A stretch of 64,000 nucleotides of DNA. Source: Alphaproteobacteria bacterium (GTDB taxonomy: Bacteria > Pseudomonadota > Alphaproteobacteria > TMED109). The DNA is taken from contig JAJDWH010000032.1 of assembly GCA_022825705.1 (NCBI GenBank), positions 1 through 64,000 of the forward strand, read 5' to 3'. The position numbers were made by a program, and so were the translations under genes. Positions 1 to 7,549 of this stretch are shown here, one piece after another; the stretch's first letter is position 1; each line of letters opens with the position of its first letter. Under the pieces are notes generated by a model. That model searched no databases, was not told the DNA's origin, and worked only from the letters and a program-made list of their open reading frames with translations.

Positions 1-59
1 TGATCTGCGACGGCCAGGGCGGGCCAGAGCAGCACGAGAGCCGCCAGTGCGCTCTTCAT
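1..59 (-). CDS. Start of a secreted or membrane-anchored protein, cut by the window edge
   Basis: An ATG at base 59 opens 19 codons that run off the left edge, reading MKSALAALVLLWPALAVAD. This is a short positive start, a hydrophobic core and an Ala-X-Ala-like cleavage region, so a Sec signal peptide. The ATG overlaps the TGA (56-58) that ends the multicopper oxidase relic, an ATGA junction typical of co-translated genes. It is therefore the third gene of the CueR-controlled copper operon. Small periplasmic copper-binding proteins or c-type cytochromes are common there, but too little is visible to name the product. Confidence 0.5.
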   Translation of the reverse strand, partial: MKSALAALVLLWPALAVAD

Positions 60-455
60 GCGACCTCCACGATGTCTTCATGCCGGACCCCTGGTGCGCC
101 AGCGTGTGGCAGCGCAGGAGCCATTTGGCGGGATTGTCGAATACGCAGAGTATGTCGCGGCTTTGCCGCGCGTCGACCAGCGTCGCGTCGCAGTAGCGGC
201 CAATCGAGCCGTCTTCGCCGATCTCGTGGCAATGGCGGCCGCGCAGGTGGATGCCGTGCGGAAACGCGGTGTCGTCGCGCAGCGCGCCGCCGGCCGTCCG
301 CCGCACGCAAACCGGCGCCACGGCGCATCCGTCATGCCCGTGCGGCCGTTGACGGCCCGGAAATCGTCGTCGCCGTGACGTCCGTGGCAGGATGCATAGT
401 TGACGTCGCAGGTCTTCCGCCCGAGCTGCGCCCGCGCCGAGAGCATTGCCGCCAC
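56..455 (-). pseudogene. Frameshifted remnant of a multicopper oxidase C-terminus, with a cytochrome-c-like front
   Basis: Three reading frames must be joined. Frame one (about 455-300) has a hydrophobic start, then YASCHG, which resembles a c-type haem site with its first Cys replaced, then NGRTGMTDAPWRRF. Frame two (about 300-77) reads DTAFPHGIHLRGRHCHEI and, later, FDNPAKWLLRCHTLAHQGSGM, the C-terminal cupredoxin copper-site region. Frame three ends VEVA at the stop 56-58. Intact relatives carry HLHGHHF and HCH in the copper motifs; here several His are Arg or Cys. The other cupredoxin domains are absent. The joining of a cytochrome-like leader to the oxidase tail suggests an internal deletion. 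It lies downstream of DUF4396 in a copper operon, the expected context for a periplasmic copper oxidase. Confidence 0.6.
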
Positions 456-569
456 GGCGACCGAAACGATCGTTGGCCCCGCGCGCTGGCCGTGTCCCTG
501 CCGTCGCCGAACTACAGGTATCCGGCTGCTCCCCGGGTGCCTGCCAGGACGAGCGGGATCGAGCCCGCT

Positions 570-1016
570 TCAGTGACATGCCTTCCCGAGCGCCTTCAGA
601 CGCCAGTAGTTGTAGGGCAGCGGGGTGACGAAGCCGGCCGCCAGCATGAGCGGCACGACCCACCAGGTCAGCACCGCGCCGCCGGTCAGCGCCCAGTCGA
701 CCGCGTTCATCACGGTTTCCATGGCGACCATCGCGATGAACGACATCCCGATGGCGGTCCGGAATGCCGTCCGCAGGTCCATCTGGCGGGCAAGGATGAA
801 CGTCTCCAGAGCGATGGAGGTCAGCAGCCCGTTCGCGATCGCGAGGCCCATGATCGCCAGCGTCGGCCAGGGAATCCCGGTGAACTGGAAGAAGGCGATG
901 GTTCCGAAATCGCCGATGGCGCAGCCCAGCAGGCACCAGGCGGTATTCTTCGACGCCGTCCGCCATGTGTGGCGGCTGCGCCAGTCGATCGAGAAGCCTG
1001 CGGCGATGGCGGTCAT
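570..1016 (-). CDS. DUF4396 membrane protein of the copper operon
   Basis: This encodes 148 residues with four hydrophobic stretches, the first containing NTAWCLLGCAIGDFGTIAFF and the last ending in PLPYNYWRLKALGKACH. The pattern matches DUF4396, a small family often found beside copper and mercury resistance genes; its biochemical role is not established. I start it at ATG 1016 because a longer frame from 1049 would overlap the -10 box of the CueR-type promoter (1047-1052). It is divergent from cueR and heads the minus-strand copper operon, so copper induction is likely. The Cys and His residues near the membrane segments could bind metal, but that is inference. Confidence 0.72.
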   Translation of the reverse strand: MTAIAAGFSIDWRSRHTWRTASKNTAWCLLGCAIGDFGTIAFFQFTGIPWPTLAIMGLAIANGLLTSIALETFILARQMDLRTAFRTAIGMSFIAMVAMETVMNAVDWALTGGAVLTWWVVPLMLAAGFVTPLPYNYWRLKALGKACH

Positions 1017-1046
1017 GTCGATACCGGTTGATGCGTCCCTAGGGTC

Positions 1047-1077
1047 CATATAAGGATTCCAGCAACTGGAGAGTCAA
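1047..1077 (-). promoter_or_regulatory. CueR-type promoter with 19-bp spacer and operator dyad
   Basis: On the minus strand a -35 box TTGACT (1077-1072) and a -10 box TATATG (1052-1047) are separated by 19 bp. The spacer holds the dyad TCCAG-TTG-CTGGA. Over-long spacers with a centred dyad are the hallmark of MerR-family activators, and this one resembles the E. coli copA promoter, whose spacer holds a TTCCCCTTGCTGGAA-like dyad. It points into DUF4396 and lies between that gene and cueR. Confidence 0.82.
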
Positions 1078-1087
1078 CGAGCCGGAC

Positions 1088-1489
1088 ATGAATATCTCCA
1101 CGGCGGCGAGGACGGCGGGGCTGCCCGTGAAGACGGTCCGCTACTACGCCGATATCGCACTGGTGTCGGCGCCGGCGCGGACGGCGGCGGGATACAGGAC
1201 CTACGATGTGGGCGCGGTGCGGAAGCTGGTGTTCATCCGCCGGGCGCGGGAGTTCGGCTTCTCGATCGGGGAGTGCCGGGAACTTCTGAGCCTCTACGAG
1301 GACCAGCAGCGGTCCAGCGCGGACGTGAAGCGCATCGCCATTAAGCGGCTGGCCGAGATCGCGGAGAAGCAGCGGGAACTGCAGTCGCTGCACGACGATC
1401 TCGCCCATCTGGTCGACGCCTGCAAGGGGGACGACAGGCCGGACTGCCCCATCATCGACGGGCTGGGCACCAGGCACAGAGATCTATGA
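1088..1489 (+). CDS. cueR: Cu(I)-responsive MerR-family regulator CueR
   Basis: This encodes 133 residues. Residues 1-70 form the winged-helix DNA-binding domain (VKTVRYYADIALVSAPART, then YRTYDVGAVRKLVFIRRAREFGF), followed by a dimerisation helix. The metal loop has Cys112 and Cys120 in C-x7-C spacing (CKGDDRPDCP), and Ser77 is present, the residue that in E. coli CueR goes with selectivity for monovalent coinage metals. The numbering matches E. coli CueR. The protein twists the over-long spacer at 1053-1071 to activate the divergent copper operon. The C-terminus lacks the extra Cys/His tail seen in some CueRs. Because its target operon is partly decayed, it may now control only DUF4396 and what lies beyond the left edge. 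Confidence 0.9.
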   Translation: MNISTAARTAGLPVKTVRYYADIALVSAPARTAAGYRTYDVGAVRKLVFIRRAREFGFSIGECRELLSLYEDQQRSSADVKRIAIKRLAEIAEKQRELQSLHDDLAHLVDACKGDDRPDCPIIDGLGTRHRDL

Positions 1490-1634
1490 ACGCCGCCGGG
1501 CGGGCGGTGCGGCACGGGTCGCGATGCCAGGTGTTGCTCTCCGCGTCGCCGTTCCCGGCGTGCATGGAGGCAGCCACCATGGCGGTCTCCTTGGATTGCG
1601 GCGGCTCCAGCCGCCGCCCGGCCGGCTACGCAGC

Positions 1635-2145
1635 TTACGCGTCCAGCAGGCCGGCGATCTCCGACATCCGCTGGGTCAGCATCAGCGGCTCGCGCTCCGA
1701 GAACGGACGGAAGCCGAACCGTGCGTAGAAGGCCCTCGCGCATTCGTAGAGGGCCTGCACGATGACGGCGCGGGCGCCGATCGCGCCGGCGGCGGCGAGC
1801 GAGCGTCTCGCCGCGTCAACCAGGAGGTCCGAGCCGAGACGCCGGCCCCGGTAGTCCTGGTCCACAGCGAGCTGTCCCAGAAGGATGACCGGGATCGGGT
1901 CGGGCATGGTCCGGCCGACCCGGGTCGACACCCGGCGTCGTTCCACGGCGCTGGGGGCGAGGCTGTAGAACCCGGCCACGCGGGCGCCGTTGCAGGCGAC
2001 ATAGGTGCGCGCGCCGCCCCTGGCCTCGTTCAGCCTTGCCTCGCCCCGGAGCCAGGCGTCAGGCGTCGAGGGTGGGGACGCCCGAGTAGAACTGCGAAAT
2101 GTCATGACGGGAGGCGAGCGGCTCGGGCGGGCCTAGCGGTCCCAC
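1635..2145 (-). pseudogene. GNAT toxin of a type II toxin-antitoxin pair, disabled by a frameshift
   Basis: The body (2050-1635) is a TacT/AtaT-like acetyltransferase: TYVACNGARVAGFYSLAPSAVERR, PIPVILLGQLAVDQDYRGRRLGSDLL with the acetyl-CoA loop, and an FYARFGFRPF-like tail. Such toxins acetylate aminoacyl-tRNA and stop translation. The N-terminus (PLASRHDISQFYSGVPTLDA) lies in another frame, reached from a GTG at 2145. A 7-bp tandem duplication at 2053-2066 joins them; removing one copy restores PTLDAWLRGEARLNEARGG, the normal family sequence. As read, translation from the N-terminus stops just inside the duplicated tract. A shorter frame from ATG 2105 would give an aberrant N-terminus. The antitoxin gene lies immediately upstream, in the usual order. 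Confidence 0.78.
2053..2066. repeat. 7-bp tandem duplication that breaks the toxin frame
   Basis: CAGGCGT occurs twice in direct succession (2053-2059 and 2060-2066). Deleting one unit fuses the two halves of the GNAT toxin into a normal family N-terminus. It looks like a slippage or recent duplication event. Confidence 0.85.
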
Positions 2146-2168
2146 TGGGGCCGGCGCGCGTACCGCGC

Positions 2169-2390
2169 CTACACGGCCGGGTCGATCTCCACCGGCGCGT
2201 CGAGCGCGGCGACGAAGTCGTCCCAGGCCTCGTCGTCGAGGGCGATGACGGGGCGCTCGTTCAGGATCTCGACTGCCGCCGCCTCGCTCGACCGGAGCAC
2301 GAACTCGGTCCGGCTGACGCCCCGGATCGCCGCCGCGCGGTCGATAACGGCCAGGCGTTCGCTGGACGTGCGGATATTCACCTGGGGCAT
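2169..2390 (-). CDS. DUF1778 ribbon-helix-helix antitoxin
   Basis: This encodes 73 residues. The N-terminal half (VNIRTSSERLAVIDRAAAIR, then GVSRTEFVLRSSEAAAVEIL) is a ribbon-helix-helix DNA-binding and dimerisation module of the DUF1778/TacA type. The C-terminal part (ALDDEAWDDFVAALDAP) is the toxin-neutralising tail that normally wraps the GNAT partner. The start is ATG 2390. The partner toxin follows after about 23 bp and is frameshifted. The antitoxin is intact, as expected if it was needed while the toxin was active or if it now acts only as an autoregulator or as immunity against a related toxin elsewhere. Confidence 0.82.
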   Translation of the reverse strand: MPQVNIRTSSERLAVIDRAAAIRGVSRTEFVLRSSEAAAVEILNERPVIALDDEAWDDFVAALDAPVEIDPAV

Positions 2391-2483
2391 GCCGGTCCCC
2401 TTCCTCCCGGCTACGCCGGGGTGTTCGCAGGTTTCAGGATATTGCAACTGTGTGGAAAGGCGGCAAGCCGCTACCCGCGGGTG

Positions 2484-2576
2484 CCCCGCGTCGTCGACCG
2501 CCGCGATGAGGCCGTAGCGCGCACCAGTGAGGACGCGGGCGCCGTCGACGACCTCCTGCAGGACGGTGTCGAGGTC
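2484..2576 (-). pseudogene. Short GAF-domain relic
   Basis: A minus-strand stretch reads DLDTVLQEVVDGARVLTGAR and continues YGLIAAVDDAG. This closely resembles the opening of GAF domains in sensor proteins. It has no proper start, and the remainder of the domain is missing before the antitoxin gene begins. Sequence of doubtful coding quality continues upstream to about 2720 (GLGIVNGLLADRVEV). I read it as the relic of a GAF-containing sensor or regulator. Confidence 0.4.
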
Positions 2577-3461
2577 GGGCTGTCGGACACGGCGCGGAAC
2601 GTCCGCATCGGCTGGCGGCCGACACTGCCTGCGGGCGGCGGGGGCTTCGAGCTGAACCTCGACGCGGTCCGCCAGGAGGCCGTTGACGATGCCGAGCCCG
2701 GCCACGGGGTGATGCTCAGGAGCGTAGCTCGCTGGTAGCGGCGGCGCCGGTCGCCGGCCTGCCCGCCCGCGATCGCGTCCGCCGCGTGGTGCTGCCCTCG
2801 GGACGGCTGCGCCCTCCGTCCTCCGGACGGGGCCGGTTTCCCGGCAGTGCTGGGCAATCTTGGGCGTCGAGATCACTCTCGACATGGCGCGGCGGCTCGG
2901 GGACCGACAGGCTCTTCCCCGGCCATCGTCCGGCGCCGCCGAACATACGGTCGGGTACGGGTGCCGCGATCGCTGACGGATGGCGGCAACACACTCCCGC
3001 TCAGGTAGTCGGGGCGGGTCTCCCTGCCTCTCCGGTTCGAGGCCGCACCGCGGATTGAACTGACGCAACCCGCCGTATCTTAGTGCGTTGCGCCGGGTTC
3101 AGACTTCGACAACAAGCGCGTGTCGGTCTCGGCTACAGCAAGCTCCCGCACGCGGGCCCACACACCGAATCACGTACCGATCGACTTGTCAGGGTGGATC
3201 GAGTTCTCACCTAGCGAATCCGCGCTTCTTGCTCGATCTGGGCCCACTTCTCCCGCCCGGACTTGGAGGGGGCCGGACCGAAAATTGCGAGCCCGATGTG
3301 ATGTGGCCCGCAATCGAACAGGCACATGGCAGGCGCGAGGCCGCGCGGAACACCGCCGAACGAAGATATTCAGTGTTACCTATATGCTACCTAGCTGAAA
3401 TCCTAAGCTTCAATTATCTCGCAGTGAGTCGAGTATTCCTTCTATATATCAGTTAGTTAGA
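2577..3461. other. Gene-poor stretch with an AT-rich patch
   Basis: No coding frame here has a recognisable product; the longer frames are Arg/Pro-rich and look like chance reading of GC-rich DNA. From about 3360 to 3460 the base composition changes sharply to AT-rich (for example around 3365-3460), directly beyond the 3' end of tRNA-Lys, a classical place for integration and excision scars. Confidence 0.5.
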
Positions 3462-3537
<76 letters not shown>

Positions 3538-3549
3538 TCATGTGTGTTG

Positions 3550-3578
3550 ACGATACGCCCGCCAACAGGGGTCGGCAA
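3550..3578 (-). promoter_or_regulatory. Sigma70-type promoter of tRNA-Lys
   Basis: On the minus strand TTGCCG (3578-3573) and TATCGT (3555-3550) are separated by 17 bp. Transcription would begin near 3543, a few bases before the tRNA. Confidence 0.6.
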
Positions 3579-4120
3579 CTGGGATGAGCCTGAAACAGAT
3601 CGGTGTCCACGGTTCCAGCTCAGGACCCTCGGCTACCCGATTGATGTTGAGACCTGGCCGTTCTCGTGCATCACACGTCTTCGCGTCGCCTGCCGCCCCC
3701 AGAGGCGGCGCCTTTCGTGAGTCATTGGTGAATCTCCGTCAACGTCGGATCACGGCATTATTGTGGCGTCGCGCCCTGCCGGCCTGATGATCTCCATCGT
3801 ATGCAGGGGCCCTGTGCGGCAGGGTGGCGCTGTGCCCTGCCAGTCAGGTTTGTTCGCTTCGGTGGGCGTGGCGGCGGCGGCAAGATCGGATGAGGGAGTC
3901 GCCCGACGATCGGTCCGTGCTCTGTCGAACCTCGTCGAAGAGTTTCGTGCTCAGGATAGTCGTGCGTTCGTAATCACCGGCAGGCCGAAGTTCGCCCGGA
4001 CACGGGTGACCGGCGGTCTCGGCTTCAGACGACCCAGGGGATCAAGTGAAGATCCCAGCATCGCTTCTGGCCGTCGCGAGTGGTTCGTCGACGGAGCAAA
4101 TTGTTGGCCCCACAGGAACG
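3579..4120. other. Non-coding or unrecognised stretch
   Basis: I see no gene here. Frames such as the one spanning 3763-4398 on the plus strand lack family resemblance and run into the epoxide hydrolase gene on the other strand. No strong hairpin or repeat is evident. Confidence 0.5.
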
Positions 4121-5299
4121 CTAGCCACCTCCCCGGAGAGGACGCAAGAATTGCAGGATGTCATGGGCCAGAGCGTCCGGTTGCTCCATGGCGGCAAAGT
4201 GGCCGCCTTTTTCCATCTGCGTCCACTGGCGGATGTCGGTGTAGGTCCTGGCGGCCAGGGATTGTGGTGGCCGCAGGATCTCTCTCGGGAATGCAGCGTA
4301 GCCGACAGGCACGTCAATCGTTCTGTCGGTCGGGATCGGCCACGGGCCCTGCAGTCGGGCGACATAGGGCCAGAAAGACGAACCGATTGCGCCGGTAAAC
4401 CAATAGAGGCTCACATTGGCGAGCAGATCGTCCATTGAAATCACCGAGAACAGGTCACCGTCGCTATCGGTCCAGATTGCGAATTTCTCTCCGATCCATG
4501 CGGCAAGGCCGGCCGGCGAGTCGGTCAAGCCGTAGGCCAGCGTCTGGGGACGCGTACCCTGAATCCATTGGTAGCCGGTTTCTACCTTCAGAAATTCCTC
4601 GAGTTCCTCACGCCATGTGCGCTCTTCGGGTGTCGCATCGGTCAGGGCCGACGGATCCCGGGGGAGCGGCATCATGTTGACGTGCAGCCCCACGACACGC
4701 TTTGGAACTTCCAGCGCAATCCGAGAAGAAATGAACGAACCCCAATCGCCGCCTTGCACGGCGTACTGTTCGTAGCCCAGCACATCGGTCATGAGCGTTG
4801 CGAAGCACCCGGCCATCTCCGCCACGGAGAACCGCTTCTGTCCGGGCCTGAATGACAGGCCGTAGCCGGGAAGGGATGGAGCGACCACCGTCACCGCGTC
4901 AGAGGCGCTGCCGCCGAAACTTGCCGGATCGGTGAGGCGCGGGATGAACTCGAGAAACTCGAAGACCGAACCCGGCCAGCCGTGTGAAAGCAGCAACGGC
5001 ATCGGATCCGGGCCCTGCCCCGTCACGTGCAGGAAATGGACGTCGATTCCCGACACCGGAACGGTGTATTGCGGATATGCATTGAGACGTGCCTCGGCGG
5101 CACGCCAGTCAAACTCGCTATGCCAATAGGCCACCAATTCCTTCAGCCACGAGACTTCGGTGCCGAATGCCCAGGGTGCCCCGGGTGTTTGATCGGGGAA
5201 ACGCGTCTTGCCCAGTCGCTCCCGAAGATCCTCAATTGCATCGTCGGGGACCGAGAGTGCGAAGGGTTCCGGTCGTTGCGTCAACTGACATTTCTCCAA
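4121..5299 (-). CDS. Epoxide hydrolase (alpha/beta hydrolase with EHN domain)
   Basis: This encodes 392 residues. Residues 10-120 form the N-terminal epoxide hydrolase lid (FALSVPDDAIEDLRERL, WLKELVAYWHSEFDWRAAEA). The alpha/beta fold carries HGWPGS at 106-111 (oxyanion hole), the nucleophile Asp185 in GGDWGS, a candidate substrate-activating Tyr near 299 (LYWFTGA) and the catalytic His367 in GGHFAAMEQP. These enzymes open epoxides to vicinal diols through a covalent aspartyl ester and act in the cytoplasm on xenobiotic or lipid-derived epoxides. Length and motif order match the microsomal-type bacterial family. It stands 164 bp downstream of the TRAP binding protein gene on the same strand, but no functional link is evident. 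Confidence 0.92.
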   Translation of the reverse strand: MEKCQLTQRPEPFALSVPDDAIEDLRERLGKTRFPDQTPGAPWAFGTEVSWLKELVAYWHSEFDWRAAEARLNAYPQYTVPVSGIDVHFLHVTGQGPDPMPLLLSHGWPGSVFEFLEFIPRLTDPASFGGSASDAVTVVAPSLPGYGLSFRPGQKRFSVAEMAGCFATLMTDVLGYEQYAVQGGDWGSFISSRIALEVPKRVVGLHVNMMPLPRDPSALTDATPEERTWREELEEFLKVETGYQWIQGTRPQTLAYGLTDSPAGLAAWIGEKFAIWTDSDGDLFSVISMDDLLANVSLYWFTGAIGSSFWPYVARLQGPWPIPTDRTIDVPVGYAAFPREILRPPQSLAARTYTDIRQWTQMEKGGHFAAMEQPDALAHDILQFLRPLRGGG

Positions 5300-5424
5300 A
5301 GGGCCTGGCCGTTGTCTGGTTTCGCCACGGCGGTGCGTTCACCGATGGCTCGCTAGTCGCCGGCTGATCGGACTCACATCATGGTTGGCAGGACACATCA
5401 GCGGCAGTCGGTTGCGCGATAGGG

Positions 5425-5452
5425 TGCACGAACTAGCACAGGATCTCGTGCA
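5425..5452. repeat. Inverted repeat between TRAP gene and epoxide hydrolase gene
   Basis: TGCACGA (5425-5431) and TCGTGCA (5446-5452) form a perfect 7-bp inverted repeat with a 14-nt loop. It lies between the end of the TRAP gene and the start of the epoxide hydrolase gene, both on the minus strand. There is no T-tract. It could be an operator or a weak terminator. Confidence 0.4.
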
Positions 5453-5463
5453 ACGAACACGGG

Positions 5464-6603
5464 CTAGCCGCGGAGTTCCAGGTATCCCTGCTCCGCGTAC
5501 GGATTGCGTGCGCGAGCCTCGGTTCGGAAACGCTCCCAGCTTTCAAAGATGCGTCTCGCGAGGTCCCCTTCCTCAGCTGTCTCCCGCACCACGTCGTCGC
5601 TGTGGCGCATCATTTCCTTGAAGACTTCCGCCGGGAACGGACGCAGGACAACGCCATGCTCTTCGGTCAGCACGCGTTGCGACTGGATGTTGGCAGCTGT
5701 GAACTCGGCAAGCATGCGCACGGTGGTTGCGGCTGCAGCGTCGGCCACCACCGCCTGGAGGTCCGCCTCAAGGTCTTCCCAAGCCGCCCGGTTGACCACC
5801 AGCTCGATGGCCGAACCGGGCTCATGGAATCCAGGTCCGTAGTAGTTTCTCGTGATCTTGTAGAAGCCGAATGCCAGATCGTTCCATGGACCGACCCATT
5901 CGGTGGCGTCAATCACCCCCGACTGGAGGGCGGGCATGATCTCGCCACCCGGCAGGTTGACGGCGGTGCCGCCTAGACGGTTGATCACCTCCGCACCGAG
6001 ACCGGGAATGCGCATCTTGAGGCCCTGGAAGTCGTCGATGGAGTTGATTTCCTTCTGGAACCAGCCGCCCATTTGGGTCCCGGTGTTGCCGGCCAGGAAC
6101 GCTTTCAGGCCGAATTCGGCGTAAAGCTCGTCCCAGAGTTCCTGCCCGCCACCGTGGTAGATCCACGCGTTCTGTTCCTGCGCGACTAGGCCACCAGGCA
6201 CGGATGCGAAGAACGGGGCGGAGCGATGCTTGCTGATCCAATAGTTCGGTGCCGAATGGCTCAAGTGCACCTTGCCTTCCCGCACCGCATCGAAGCTCTC
6301 GAAGGCTGGCACCAGTTCGCCGGCGGCGAACAGCTTGACGGAAAGCCGCCCCTCGGACGCCACGGTAATGTTGTCGGCAAGGCGCTGTGCGCCGGTCCCC
6401 AGGCCGGGAAAGTTCTTCGGCCATGTCGTGACCAGACGCCATTCCCGCAGCCCGCGATTGGCGCTGGCAGCCTGACCAGGCTGGTCGGGCGTACCGGCAT
6501 CCAGGGTCTGTTGCTGTGCCTGATCCTCTTCCGGGCCGCAAGCAGCCAGTGCAGCCGAGGAGCTGACAGCGGCGGCGGCGAAAAGAAACGACCTTCGGTC
6601 CAA
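5464..6603 (-). CDS. TRAP transporter solute-binding lipoprotein, DctP/TakP-like
   Basis: This encodes 379 residues from TTG 6603. I chose that start because it gives MDRRSFL, a twin-arginine leader like that of TakP, preceded at 8 nt by GAGG; a frame open from GTG 6645 adds 14 residues. Residues 19-22 are the lipobox LAAC, so the mature protein is probably a lipid-anchored periplasmic binder. The body follows the DctP family: TTWPKNFPGLGTGAQRLAD, AAGELVPAFESFDAVREG, then GVIDATEWVGPWNDLAFGFY and YYGPGFHEPG, close to the 2-oxoacid binders of the TakP group. It would capture organic acids for a TRAP DctQM permease, but no permease genes are nearby, so this is an orphan P subunit. Confidence 0.88.
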   Translation of the reverse strand: MDRRSFLFAAAAVSSSAALAACGPEEDQAQQQTLDAGTPDQPGQAASANRGLREWRLVTTWPKNFPGLGTGAQRLADNITVASEGRLSVKLFAAGELVPAFESFDAVREGKVHLSHSAPNYWISKHRSAPFFASVPGGLVAQEQNAWIYHGGGQELWDELYAEFGLKAFLAGNTGTQMGGWFQKEINSIDDFQGLKMRIPGLGAEVINRLGGTAVNLPGGEIMPALQSGVIDATEWVGPWNDLAFGFYKITRNYYGPGFHEPGSAIELVVNRAAWEDLEADLQAVVADAAAATTVRMLAEFTAANIQSQRVLTEEHGVVLRPFPAEVFKEMMRHSDDVVRETAEEGDLARRIFESWERFRTEARARNPYAEQGYLELRG

Positions 6604-7488
6604 CGATGTCACCTCTCGATTGGCTTGCAGAACACTGCGAAACACGCCCCATGTTCTGGCAAGCGGAAACGCCGTGCTGGTGGACTATCCACACGCCTCA
6701 CCTAGCGCGGTGAGCCATCAGCGGGAGATTGCGAACCGCACTTTAGCCTTGCATGCGTGGAAACCAAGCGTTGGCACCAATTTCCGGCGCTTGTCGTGGA
6801 TCAACAGCCAACTCGGCGCCCAGATCCTGCAATTTCGCCCGTCTGAACCCGGACAACGTTCGTGGTCCCGATGAACTACCCTTGCCTTGCTTGGTAACCC
6901 GGCACGCCCGTCCCTGGGCTGACCAGCCAAGAGTTTCCCGCGCCGAGCTGTTCAGCTTTGTCTGCAGGCAAACTCGCTTGATTTGCCGCTTGCACTGGTT
7001 CGACATTGGCGGGCCGATTCGACACTGGATTGGCATTCGAGCCGGCCCAGGCAATTGGGCTCAGTCCCTTCCGCATGCCGGAGAGGCTGCGACCGGCGGT
7101 GGAGTCGGGCATCGGTATGGAGTTCCAGGCGCCTGAGTTCCGACCTGGCGGCAGCCACGTGCTCGCGCATCGGGCAGCGGCATCGATTGGGTGCCGATCG
7201 CATGCAGCGTAGTGGGCCTGGACACCCGTGGTCACTTGGGGCGGAAGTGTCAATTCCCGGCGTATAGCGTGCCTCGCCGCAGTTATTCGTAGTCCGCCGG
7301 GAAACGGATTCCCTGGGTGCCCTTGTCCTGCGTAACGCAAATCGGCCGCAGCTCCGGAACCTGTTCGTTTCGTAGTTGCTTGCGCGCTTGTCGTTCGCAA
7401 GTATGATTCAGTGGCGTTGCTAAAGCGCTGTTGCGTACGTGATTGCCCGGGTAACCGAGCGGCAAATTCCTTCCCCGACAGTGTGAAC
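6604..7488. other. Unrecognised 0.9-kb stretch ahead of the cold-shock gene
   Basis: No product can be recognised. A minus-strand frame of about 200 codons (6876-7496) has biased, low-information composition and no family resemblance. A short minus-strand frame ending at 7283 (tail ELRPICVTQDKGTQGIRFP) has better-balanced composition and could be a small gene or its remnant, but it opens only with TTG. No structured RNA could be identified by eye. Confidence 0.4.
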
Positions 7489-7511
7489 GTTTTCAATGAG
7501 CGCCGTATAGT
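7483..7511 (+). promoter_or_regulatory. Possible promoter of the cold-shock gene
   Basis: TATAGT at 7506-7511 is a good -10 box; a weak GTGAAC-like -35 element lies 17 bp upstream. The resulting 5' leader would be about 30 nt, short for a cold-shock gene, so this is tentative. Confidence 0.3.
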
Positions 7512-7549
7512 GCGGCGTTGCGACCGAATTGTCGTGAAAGGAAGCTGTC

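Noticed and set aside
3763..4398. 211-codon plus-strand frame between tRNA-Lys and epoxide hydrolase
   Set aside because: Runs into the coding region of epoxide hydrolase on the other strand and has no similarity to known proteins.
7283..7465. 60-codon minus-strand frame with a protein-like C-terminus
   Set aside because: Opens only with TTG, no ribosome site, no recognised family; kept as a remark, not called a gene.
6876..7496. 206-codon minus-strand frame upstream of the cold-shock gene
   Set aside because: No recognisable motif; composition typical of non-coding GC-rich DNA.
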